64,000 nt of DNA, taken from assembly GCA_003952965.2 (NCBI GenBank), contig CM025855.1, forward strand, positions 38,102,150 through 38,166,149, read 5' to 3'. Position 1 is the first letter of the stretch. Every line of letters begins with the position of its first letter. Below the pieces are notes generated by a model. That model was not told the DNA's origin and ran no database searches. It was given only the letters and a program-made list of their open reading frames with translations. Positions 30,409 through 40,483 of this stretch are shown in pieces. This DNA comes from Morella rubra (lineage: Eukaryota; Streptophyta; Magnoliopsida; Fagales; Myricaceae). The translations under genes were made by a program, and so were the position numbers.

Positions 30409-31404
30409 ATCGCTTCTCCGGCGGATTTTGTTTTGGCTGAATGCCTCTCCTGCCGATTAGATGCTTAGAGGTGATGGACTAAGCGGAAAGAGTTACTTGG
30501 TCTTTAAGGGTTGACCTGAAATAGCGAGTATACAGATAATAGTAGGTTTGTAGTGGGTATGGTGAGGCAAGGATCTGGTCCAAACTAATGAGCTAACAGT
30601 CAACACAAGAAAAGAAGCAGTAGAAGTTGGACTTTCTTTCTTAGCTAACGTAATCGCTTGCGTCATTTAGTTTTTGGAAGAAAGTCAGAACTGTACGCTT
30701 ACATCCAGAATTGACTGGTCAAACATATATAAGTAGAGACTTAACTAATCAAGCTTTCACTGCAGGGCAATGATTTTTAACAGTGGATAACCAGCTTGAG
30801 ACGCGCACAGTTGACATGCTCTCTATGGAATAAGTTTCAACACTTGCAAAATGGACAAGACAACTTGCTTCAGAGAGGGAAAAAAAAAAAAAAAGGACAG
30901 GACAACTTGATGAAAAAAATAATATTTGATGAAACAGGGTGTTTCGCATGCATTGCTAAAAGCTTTGGCAACGTTTGCATTGATCCTACCAAATGGGACA
31001 ATCCCTGTTCTTGCTACAAATCAAATACACAACCGCATGGGAGATCAGCGAGTGTATGGCTGCTATTAATTCGGAGTAGGAGAATTAAACCGCAATATCT
31101 TGGCAGGAAAGTAACTGTAATTTAAGGTGGGGTTTGGCCGCTAAAATTTTGGGAGTTTAACCAGCATTTTCCTACCTCGATTTCATTTCCAGGTGCTTTC
31201 CAAACAATTTCTCTTAATTGCGTAAATTACAACTCTCCAGCTTAAAAAAGTTTCGTGCATTCCACTATTTCAAAACTCATATCATTAGAGAGTCCAAATT
31301 TTATAATATATTAAACATATAGCAGATAAATTCTGCCGAAAGACCCAAAATGTTCGCTATGTTTTTGTCTCTGTCCGTAAACATATATGCATTTATTTCT
31401 AGCA
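30409..31404. other. intergenic between UGT-B and the first disrupted UGT
   Basis: Promoter side of UGT-B and 3' flank of the 31405 pseudogene. A poly-A run lies at 30880-30894. The sequence from about 31314 is repeated near 35943 as part of the tandem duplication. No gene seen. Confidence 0.5.
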
Positions 31405-33351
31405 TCAACCACTAAGCGACATAAGTTCTTCAATTAAAGCATTCAAATCCAAGTAAGACGATCCATCTTCTTCAACTGCCCTCCTTGCCATCTTCCCAAA
31501 CCCCCTTTCTCTGCTTCTAATTTCCTCCGCTTCCTGCCCGACCATTATTCGAGTCACTGCCTTCTCTACTGCCTCCTTGTTAATGTTGTCCCCTACCAAC
31601 GCAGCCCATCTTTGAACACCAACACTAACACCAATTTTAAGCACCTCCGTGATCAGCTTCTCATTGTAAAACTGCTCGGAAGCGACTGGCCATGTGACCA
31701 TGGGTACCCCTGCAGCCACTCCTTCCAATGTGGAATTCCACCCACAATGAGTCACAAATGCACCTACTGCTTCGTGTTCAAGAATCAACACTTGGGGTGC
31801 CCAACCTCTTATAATTAGTCCTTCACCTTCCATTCTCTTCTCAAACCCTTCAGGCAGCCACCCTTCTTTTTCTCCATTGTTCTTTTCTTTTCTCACCACC
31901 CAAATGAATTGCTGACCAGAAGCTTCAAGTCCCTTTGCAATCTCCAGAAGCTGAGAATCATTGAAATTCACTATACTCCCAAAACAAACATAAATAACCG
32001 AATGAGGCCTCTTCGTATCAAGCCACTTTAAACATTCATGTCGGTCTATAGAGGTTTCCTTTCCCCTCTGTGTCTTCTCTTTAGCGTCTTTGCTGCATAG
32101 TGAAAGCGGGCCTATATGCCACGCCTTCCTTCCCAAAACTTTTCTGTAGTGATCTGCATAGTCCCGTTCGGGCTCGTAAAAGCTGTTAACAATAACACCA
32201 TAGCTCGGTACCTCCTATTCTGTATAATCATTAAATAGCTTGGAAAATCCCGTGTCAACATTTCCTTTGGCGAAATCTGGCAATTGATTTCTTGTCAACT
32301 TTATCTCGTGCGGCAAACTAGGAATGACAAATGGTTTCGAATCCGATGAAACGTTCTTGCGAGGCTCGTGTACTCTGACGCATTCTGTAGCGGATAAGGA
32401 GAAGAATCCCCTTCCATGGAAAACCAGTCTCGGGACTCCACATTTTCTCGCAACATCGGTAGCCCACGGATAGAACATGTCCGCAACAAGGCAATCAGGA
32501 GCATGCTCTTCTAATAGCTGCCCAATCTGAGGTTCAAGCATGGGTGTTGCCATCAAGAACTTTCTCAGCATTTCAGCCGAAGTAACCATGTGGGCGCTCT
32601 CAAATCCTTCAGGCAATCCAGCCTCTGCAGAAGGAAATTTGACCGTAAGAAGTCCAACTTCGACACCCGAATCCGCTCTTTTGGAGTGTTTTGGCTAAGA
32701 GCCGCGCGTTGAAAGTAGTCGTTATTATGGTTGCTTTTACGCCTCGCGAAGCAAATAGTTTGGCCAGGTCTACGGTAGGTATCATGTGGCCTTGAGCCAA
32801 AAAGGGCAAGAAGAAAATGTGTAGCTGACGGTTTTCGCACCTGATACATATGGCCTTAAAAGAGAATTGAGTCGCTCTTGAAAGAAAATTCCGACTTTCT
32901 TGGCAGGCTTCGGCTTTATGTTTATTATCAACTGTAGCTCAAACATTGTCATAATTATAAATAGCTGAAGAAGCACAATAAATTGCCGTAATTGTGGAAT
33001 TTTTTTTTTTTATCTTACAATATACACAATTTTATTTGTTTGTTGATTTTTGTCTCTAAGAACAGATGTATCAGTTGATGAAATTGAATAAAAGGAAGGT
33101 ATTTCTAGACGAATCACATATATCATGAATTATCTATGTTTAATAGAGAATGACTTTTTTTTTTTTTTTTGGGAGGATACGGGGGGAGAGGGATGTTAGG
33201 GTAAGGACCGTAAGGTTATGCTCACAGTCCTTCTGAATTAAGATCTTCTATTAATTATAGATCATTTTAAAACTAAATAATAGAGATTTTGTTGCATCCG
33301 ATTGTGGGTGGATCATATCACGATCTTGGAGTTGGTCTAGAGAAGGATATA
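31314..33351. repeat. tandem duplication, unit 1 (contains UGT-C)
   Basis: Matches 35942-38505 in direct orientation over 3' flank (CATATAGCAGATAAATTC), gene body, 5' flank (AAGAACAGATGTATCA) and up to CACGATCTTGGAGTTGGT. It is about 2 kb. Similarity stops after GAGAAGGATATA. Confidence 0.75.
31405..32849 (-). pseudogene. UGT73 pseudogene (UGT-C)
   Basis: Full-length UGT73 relic, partner of UGT-D. At least three lesions are seen. (1) The start region reads ATGTATCAGGTGCGAAAAC where UGT-D has ATGGGTACCGAAAAC, which puts the ATG out of frame. (2) Near 32672-32680 there are two bases fewer than in UGT-D, shifting frame after LLAKTLQ. (3) There is a TAG at 32215-32217 where UGT-D has TCG in IESEVTSYG. 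Between lesions the sequence is well conserved: [47 protein letters not shown], and a PSPG box with [10 protein letters not shown]. The C-terminal half is open to the stop at 31405. The nonsense codon would hold even if the indels were sequencing errors. Decay looks recent. Confidence 0.85.
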
Positions 33352-33788
33352 AATTTGGACCTCTTTAAGTGTGAACTTCACCAATTGAATGACTTTCCCA
33401 GTGCACCAATTTTATCATCTATATGCTTTCCATAACTTAATGTAGACACAAAAAAAGAACATATTATTCAGCTTAATTAGGTAGTAAATTAAAATGGATA
33501 TTCATTTTAATGAATTTTAATACCATGTTTTTTCCTCTCTCCGGGTGAAGAGACAAAATAAAAAGAGCCAGTATTACTTTATGTTTAGTATAATCATAAT
33601 AAATAAAGACATATCAGATATTCATTTTAATGAACTTTATGAGCTGTTTAAATTTCGTAATATATAAAGACATATAATATATATTAAGTACCTCTATATA
33701 TATATTTCACTTATATCTATTATAGTCTTTCTTTTGTGGTGTACATGTTTCGAGATACACTATTACTTTATGTTTAGTATACTCATTT

Positions 33789-33797
33789 AAATATTTT
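33789..33797. repeat. probable target-site duplication, left copy
   Basis: AAATATTTT borders the left end of the foldback element. AAATATTTA borders the right end (34653-34661), matching at eight of nine bases. Nine bases is the usual Mutator-superfamily length. Confidence 0.55.
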
Positions 33798-34652
33798 AGG
33801 CTAAATTACTCCGTACATCCCTGGGGTTTGACCTTTTCCCAGTTTGGTCCTCAGGGTTCAATTTTCCCTAAATGCATCCCTGGGGTGAGGACCCATTACC
33901 AAATAGATCCTGGCGTCAACTCTTGGACGGAAATGCACACGTGGCTAACGGTTTACACGTGGGCAACTGACAGCTAGATTTTTAAAAAATCTCACCCAAT
34001 CGTAATGTGACACGTGTCATACAATAAATAAAAATAAAAAATTTTTTTTTAAAAAAAAAATCTAAAATCTAAAATCTAAAAAAACAAAAAAAAAAACTTG
34101 ATCGGGGGAGACCCCCGATCCTTTCCCGGTGGAGGGGTCACGGTGGAGGCCCCTCCACCGGCCCATGCTGGCCGCCCAGAACTGGGCGGCCAGCGGAGGA
34201 GGAAGATCCTCCACCGCCCGAGCGCCGCCCGGGGAAGGGAATCTTCCCTCCTCCGCTGGCCGCCCAGTTCTGGGGCGGCCAGCATGGGCCGGTGGAGGGG
34301 CCTCCACCGTGACCCTCCACCGGGAAAGGATCGGGGTCTCTCCCGATCCAAGTTTTTTTTTAAAAAAAAAAAAAATAAAAAATAAAATTAGATTTTAGAT
34401 TTTATTTTTTTTTTAAATATTTTTATTTTTTTTATATTTGTATGACGTGTCACGTTGCGATGGTGAGATTTTTTTAAAAATCTAGCTGTCTTGCCCATGT
34501 GTAAACCGTTAGCCACGTGTGCATTTCCGTCCAATTGACGCCAGGGATCTATTTGGTAATGGGTCTCACCCCAGGGATGCTTTAGGGAAAATTGAACCCT
34601 GAGGACCAAATGGGAAAAGGTCAAACTCAGGGACGTGCGGACTAATTTACCC
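33798..34652. mobile_element. Mutator-like foldback (TIR-TIR) element
   Basis: Both halves are inverted copies over nearly their whole length. The left end GGCTAAATTACTCCG is answered by CGGACTAATTTACCC on the right. GGTTTGACCTTTTCCC, CTCAGGGTTCAATTTTCCCT, GGCTAACGGTTTACACGTG and a GC-rich core with GGCCGCCCAG and CCCATGCTGGCC each recur in reverse complement. The centre lies near 34225. No transposase is present. It sits between the two duplicated UGT units. Confidence 0.75.
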
Positions 34653-35915
34653 AAATATTTATATAGAGACGTATTTATTTATGTTACATATATTAGGTAT
34701 ATAGATGTGTTATGGTGTATATTTAGTTCTTATGATATTACCATTCGTTTAAAATACCTTATATAACCTAATATATTTAGTTCTTTGTCATTTTATGCTA
34801 TTAACTTATGTTTAATATAACTCATATTCATATAATACGTTAAATTCCACTATTAGGGTATATACCTTACATATGCTATTTTTGTATATATAAACATATA
34901 TTTTGTTATGCACTTTAGCTAAAGCTTGATTTAAATATATTTAGTAATAAAATGTTTTTATTTATTTATATAAAATTTAATATTTATAATAATTGTTTCA
35001 CATTTTATATGGTATTAAGTTATGTATATCTAGTCATATATTTTGCTTAGAGAAAAAAAACTATATAGTCATATATTTTTTTATGCATCTTAATTTAAAT
35101 TCAAAGCACTGTGCAAATGGGACAACTCTACCTCCAGCTGCATTATTCATTTTCTGATACAACTCATTACTGATCTTTCGGTGTATTTTTATATTGCGTT
35201 TCGGTGTATTTTTATATTGCGAACGTTTTAAAATCTCTTTTGTTTGTGCCACGTTTAACTTCTCTGTGTTTGTTTGACTGAGCTGAAAATTGTTTATTTT
35301 TGGTTTCTTTGTTTGTTTTACTAAGTTATAGATTGCTTCTTATATATTTTTGTTAAAATGTAAGCTGATAATAGCTTGTAATAAATTGCTAAATGAAGGT
35401 TCTCTCCAAAAAAAATCATGTAGACTTTTGAATTTTTTTTATACTTGTCCATGAACTCTATTTAGACCTTAAAATGTAACCTATTACTTGAGTGATTGAA
35501 ATTATTTAAAAGAAGAAAATAAAAATGGAAATTATTAAAAAGAAAAAAAAAAAAAAATGGAACTGAGCTCGAGCCTAATTTGTTGGTTTATTTCAGCCGA
35601 GCTTGAGCTTCATTAAAATTCAACTAGCCAAGTTCGAAAGGGGTGTTCGTGTCTTATTCGAATTCGAGCCGAACTAAAATCCATATATATATATATATAT
35701 ATGTTAAACGAGTTCAGTTCAAATATTGACTCGTTTTCCTCCTTTTCAACATGAATAATAAGCATAGCTATCAAACTCAGCAAGGTTAAATCATTTGCTC
35801 AGATAAAAAGGAAAAAAAAAAAAAAAAAACCAACAATGGTAACTTATAATTCTGCAGGAAAAATTGAAAGAAAAAAGAACAGACAAGCGTATTTATGACT
35901 TGCTTACTTTAAAGG

Positions 35916-35942
35916 TCATGGCGACCTTAATTCTTCAATTAA
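35916..35942 (-). pseudogene. scrap of a UGT 3' end at a duplication junction
   Basis: Reads L-I-E-E-L-R-S-P-stop on the minus strand, the usual UGT73 terminus (compare [10 protein letters not shown] in UGT-C). Directly upstream in gene sense it changes to the 3' flank of UGT-D (CATATAGCAGATAAATTC) instead of UGT coding sequence. The shared bases ATTAAA at 35937-35942 occur in both parents. Confidence 0.65.
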
Positions 35943-36033
35943 ACATATAGCAGATAAATTCTACCGAAAGACCCAAATGTTCGCTACGTTTGTGTCTGTT
36001 GCTGTGTAAACATATATGCATATATTTCTAGCA

Positions 36034-37479
36034 TCAACCACTAAGCGACTTAAGTTCTTCAATTGAAGCATTCAAATCCAAGTAAGACGATCCACCTACT
36101 TCAACTGCCTTCACTGCCATCTTCCCAAACTCCCTTGCTCTGCTTCTAATTTCCTCCGCTTCCTGCCCGACCATTATTCGAGTCACTGCCTTCTCTACTG
36201 CCTCCTTGTCAATGCTGTCCCCTACCAGTCTAACCATCTTCGAGCACCGACACTAACACCAATTTTAAGGACTTCTGTAATTAGCTTCTCATTGTAAAAC
36301 TGCTCGGCAGACACTGGCCATGTGACCATGGGCACCCCTGCAGCCACTCCTTCCAATGTGGAATTCCACCCACAATGAGTCACAAATGCACCTATGCTGT
36401 GATCAAGAATCGACACTTGGGGTGCCAACTTTATAATTAGTCCCTCTTATCACCTTCACCCTTCCATTCTTCAAAATCCTTCAGGCAGCCACCCTTCTTT
36501 TTCTCCATTGTTCTTTTCTTTTCTCACCACCAAATGAATTGCTGACCAGAAGCTTCAAGTCCCTTTGCAATCTCCAGAAGCTGAAAATCATTGAAATTCG
36601 CCATACTCCCAAAACAAATGTAAACAACCGAATGAGGTCTCTTCTTCGTATCAAGCCACTTTAAACACTCATGTTGGTCTATAGAGGTTTCCTTTCCCCT
36701 CTGTGCCTTCTCTTCAGCGTCTTTGTTGCATAGTGAAAGCGGGCCTATATGCCACGCCTTCCTTCCCAGAACTTTCTGTAGTGATCTGCATAGTCCCGTT
36801 CAAGCTCGTAAAAGCTGTTAACAATAACACCATAGCTCGTTACCTCCGATTCTATAGAATCATTAAATAACTTGGGAAATCCCGTGTCAACATTTCCTTC
36901 GGCGAAATCTGGCAATTGATTTCTTGTCAACTTTATCTCGTGCGGCAAACTAGGAATGACAAATGGTTCTGAATCCGACGAAACGTTATTGTGAGGCTTG
37001 TGTACTCTGACGCATTCTGTAGCGGATAAGGAGAAGAATCCGGTTCCATGGAAAACAAGCCTCGGGACTCCATGTTTTCTAGCAACATCGGTAGCCCACG
37101 GAAAGAACATGTCCGCAACAAGGCAATCAGGAGCATGCTCTTCTAAGATCTGCCCAATCTGAGGTTCAAGCATGGTTGTTGCCATGAAGAACTTTTTTTG
37201 CATTTCAGCCGAAGTAACCATGTGGGCGCTCTCAAATCCTTCGGGTAATCCAGCCTCTGCAGAAGGAAATTTGACAGGAAGAAGTCCAACTTCGATACCC
37301 GAATCTTTGCTTCTTTGGATTGTTTGGGCTAAGAGCCGCGCGTTGAGAGTAGTGGTTATTATGGTTGCTTTTACGCCTCGCGAAGCAAATAGTTTGGCCA
37401 GTTCTACGGTAGGTATCATGTGGCCTTGAGCCAAGAAGGGGAAGAAGAAAATGTGTAGCTGACGATTTTCGGTACCCAT
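36034..37479 (-). pseudogene. UGT73 gene copy with multiple indels (UGT-D)
   Basis: N-terminal half intact from the ATG at 37479 (MGTENRQLHIFFFPF) through His (AQGHMIP), Asp (PDCLVADMFFPWATD) and [17 protein letters not shown]-run one base shorter than in UGT-C near 36774 then shifts the frame before GRKAW. Further defects lie downstream. There is a one-base loss near 36531 (IW/VVRK). Several small insertions and deletions fall between 36420 and 36480 before the PSPG box. A three-residue loss makes LDHSIGAF of LDHEAVGAF. Another one-base loss lies near 36230, where two frames overlap. PSPG ([10 protein letters not shown]) and the tail ([15 protein letters not shown]) are otherwise conserved. 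Lesions cluster at 36230-36540 and differ from those of UGT-C, so the copies decayed independently, or this stretch is poorly resolved sequence. Confidence 0.82.
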
Positions 37480-37897
37480 ATTTGCCTTAAAAGAGAATTG
37501 AGTCGCTCTAGAAAGAAAATTTCGACTTTTGTTGGGATCAGGCTTCGGCTTTATGTTTATGCTCAAACAATATTGTGTATAAATAGCTTAAGAAGCACAA
37601 CAAATTGGCGTTATTGTGGAATTTTTTATATAAAATACTCACTTTTTATTTTTGTTGAATTTTTTTTTTTAAATATCTAAGAACAGATGTATCACTTGAT
37701 GAAATTGAATAAAAGGAAGGTATTTCTAGACGGATCACATATATAATCAATGTTTATTAGAGAGGGATTCTTTATCTATTTTTTTGGATGATACGCGGGG
37801 GGGGGGGGGGAGGGGGATATTAGGGTAACGTTATGCCTATGAGTACTTATGAGTTCTGAATTAACATCTTCTATTATTTATAGATCATTTTATTAAG

Positions 37898-38380
37898 AGT
37901 TAAATATACTTTGCACCCCTTATGTTTGGGTGTTTACATTATTACTTTAATATTTTATTTTTGAGACATTGAGTTTATTATGTTATATCTCCTAATGATT
38001 TTCACTCTAAAGTGAAATTTGACGTCAAATTAGACGTAATCATTTACACGTACCTCTCACGTGAACTCAATTTTTCAGATTACCGTATTGCTCTTATCTT
38101 AAATAAGTCACAATTAAATGAGCTTCAAACAGGTCACGATTTGTCAATTGTTGGGTTTTAAATCTCATTTATTTAAATTTATTTAAAATTCAAGAGCAAT
38201 ACAATTCTGATAGAGACTGAGGTCACATGTTAATGATTACCGTCTAATTTAACGCTAAATTTCGCTTTGATGTGCAAATTATTGGAGGAGATAACACAAT
38301 GGGCTCAATTTTTTAAAAATAAAATATTGGTGCAATGTGTCAACACTCCCAAATATAAGTGTGTAAAGTGTATTTGACCT
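37898..38380. mobile_element. foldback MITE inside duplication unit 2
   Basis: AGTTAAATATACTTTGCACC at the left is mirrored on the reverse strand of the right end by AGGTCAAATACACTTTACAC. The arms stay alignable inward (AATATTTTATTTTT, TGTTATATCTCCT/TGTTATCTCCTCC, AAATTAGACG, TAATCATT). No coding capacity. Unit 1 lacks it: there TAGATCATTTT joins AAAACTAAAT directly. Confidence 0.7.
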
Positions 38381-38906
38381 GATAAATATATAATTACTAA
38401 TTCCCAACTACTAGTTTTTTTAAAACTAAATGCTAGAGATTTTTGTTGCATCCGATCGTGGATGGATCGTATCACGATCTTGAAGTTGGTGTAGAGAAGG
38501 ATATATGTTACCCGAGGTTATAGAATTGGAATATACAATAGACATGATTCATGCGGACCATGGGCGTGCATCTGAGAATCCATTGGTGGAGAGTGTAGCC
38601 TATATGCTGTTTGACAAAAGTTGCAGTTTGTCCAACAAGCAATCTGGGCCAACAATATCGTTTAGTAGCTGATCGTAAATCCCATTACCCCAAGCAACAA
38701 TCAACCCCGTTCGTTCCCCTCGCCGGCCAATTTCGTTTTATTTTTTAATCAGTTACCTATGAGCTGCATATCGTGCGTGGGCGGAGGTTCTCCTGGGAAT
38801 GTGTTCGGGTCCATTGTTTTTCTAAACTTTTTGAATTCGTATTTGATTTATGACAGGGGCAACTTTTTTCTTTCTTATCGTAATCTCAAACATCCACCCA
38901 GCTGAC

Positions 38907-39033
38907 TTCATGACGTCATCTCATACGTCATTGTCTTCTGAGTGTTAACGTGGGTTTTGGGGGAAGGTGTCGAGGGACGGCAATCGAAGAAGATTTTCAT
39001 GACGTCATCTCATACGTCATTGTCTTATGAGTG
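38907..39033. repeat. direct repeat carrying TGACGTCA boxes
   Basis: TTCATGACGTCATCTCATAC, followed by GTCATTGTCTT and TGAGTG, occurs at 38907-38944 and again at 38996-39033 with one mismatch, about 90 bases apart. TGACGTCA is the palindromic core bound by plant bZIP/TGA factors. It lies about 1.4 kb upstream of the UGT-D start. Confidence 0.7.
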
Positions 39034-39284
39034 GTAAGTGGAAAATTTTAATTTATCAGATAGTGAAAGTTTTGTAGAATCACCACACAAATTTTAACAC
39101 GCTAACTTAACTTTAATATTTTTTATTTTCAAGAACACAACAAGACGATGACATTCGAGAACTCGACGACCCAATAAAAAGAGGGCTGTCAAATCAGACT
39201 TTAACCCCGAGGTAATCCTTTAAGAACTCGAATGGAAAGGTGTAGATGAATGATGTACGTTAAGGTAGATCATTTTTTTAATAT

Positions 39285-39402
39285 TGTGAGATATCTAAAT
39301 TTCGAATAATTTAAATATATTTTTTAAAATTTTAATATCTACATATGTTTTATAAATTTTGAAAAATCTCAATATTTTAAAATTTCGACAAACAAATGTC
39401 AT
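39285..39402 (-). repeat. AT-rich dispersed repeat, truncated copy
   Basis: Minus orientation; ends AAAATTTCGACAAACAAATG, the reversed start of the family, but about 50 bases shorter than complete members. Confidence 0.45.
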
Positions 39403-39830
39403 CTTTATATTTGATAAAGAAAGGTGAATCTACTGTTGTGATTCAAGTAGCTTCGAAATAAATGATACAGGTTTGTATTTGGGTATTGGACAAACTCTTC
39501 TCTAAATTTACAATTTATTGAGGTAATAGCCTGATTTAGGGATCTTCTTTTCTATTGGCGTGTAAGGGTTTTCAATTTTGAAGGAGTGGACATGAGAAAA
39601 ATTGTGCCAATTTTTTGTTCTTAATTATTTATGTGCTTTAAGCTTTTAACGTTTTAGGAAGGTAATCTTATACTTTTCCCATTTTCATTAATCAGCTTTC
39701 GTATAATTGGTCCCCACCAGACCGAAAAACCCAAACCACCTCCACCTTCTTCGTTATTCCCGCAGTAATGAAGAAACATCGTACTAATGCATGGCTAAAA
39801 CTGAAACTGAGAAAATCAACTGATTAAGGT

Positions 39831-39995
39831 CCAGTTGTTTCTAATATTTTGGAATATAGAAATTTCTAACAAAATAAACACACTCTAAAATTTTTAACTT
39901 TTACACATGCATTCACCTTTCACAAACTCCAATAAATTAAAAATTTTTAAAATTTCGAGAATATTCTTCGAAATTTTTTACAAACAAACACCCCG
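39831..39995 (-). repeat. AT-rich dispersed repeat, complete reverse copy
   Basis: Reversed, it begins GGGGTGTTTGTTTGT and ends ATTAGAAACAACTGGACC, collinear with the copies at 2826 and 20043. Confidence 0.6.
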
Positions 39996-40483
39996 AAGCA
40001 ATTGTTGACGAGTGACTCACAGCTTTATATTTCGTTAAATTTTTGTATAAAAACCACTTGTCATAAGTTTATAAAATGCAGGAATCTTGTTTTTAACTAC
40101 ACTATAAGTTACCTACATAAAAATAAAACTATATGATAAGTAGCCAACAAACCTCACGAAGAAGAAGAAGGAAGGTTAGAAAGATTGCTAAAAGTTGATT
40201 GGGTGGGGCCTCTTCGCAGCTATGGGCCCACTGGCTTCTACAACAGACAGATGCCCAAGATCAGCATGAAAATCGCATTGTGTTTCGGTGTTCCAGCACA
40301 GCGAGTCAGTGAGTTTACAATCGGTACCTCTTTATCGCCAGATTATTTTTCTAATGAAAGTCCAATACTTTATTGTACACTTTTGTCGCACGTGAAATGA
40401 TTGAGCAAATCCGTGTTTTTGACAAATTCCTACAAAGGTAACCTTATACATAAAAAGCATAGAGATTAGAGAGTTTCCAAAGG

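Larger units (their letters stand above)
32850..35915. other. intergenic, repeat-rich, between duplicated UGT units
   Basis: Holds the rest of duplication unit 1 (to 33351), a Mutator-like foldback element (33798-34652), and AT-rich DNA with an (AT)n run near 35682-35702 and poly-A near 35540 and 35812. No coding region recognised; long frames inside the foldback are palindrome artefacts. Confidence 0.55.
35942..38505. repeat. tandem duplication, unit 2 (contains UGT-D)
   Basis: Direct repeat of 31314-33351, longer because of the foldback insertion at 37898-38380 and extra AT-rich bases around it. It ends with CACGATCTTGAAGTTGGT followed by GAGAAGGATATA. Confidence 0.75.
37480..40483. other. 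intergenic between UGT-D and UGT-E
   Basis: Contains the rest of duplication unit 2, a foldback element (37898-38380), a duplicated TGACGTCA segment (38907-39033), two AT-rich dispersed-repeat copies (39285-39402, 39831-39995) and a run of 14 or more G near 37797. No gene recognised. Confidence 0.5.

Noticed and set aside
34062..34398. Several overlapping GC-rich open frames on both strands
   Set aside because: They arise from the palindromic GC-rich core of the foldback element; the same peptides appear on both strands.
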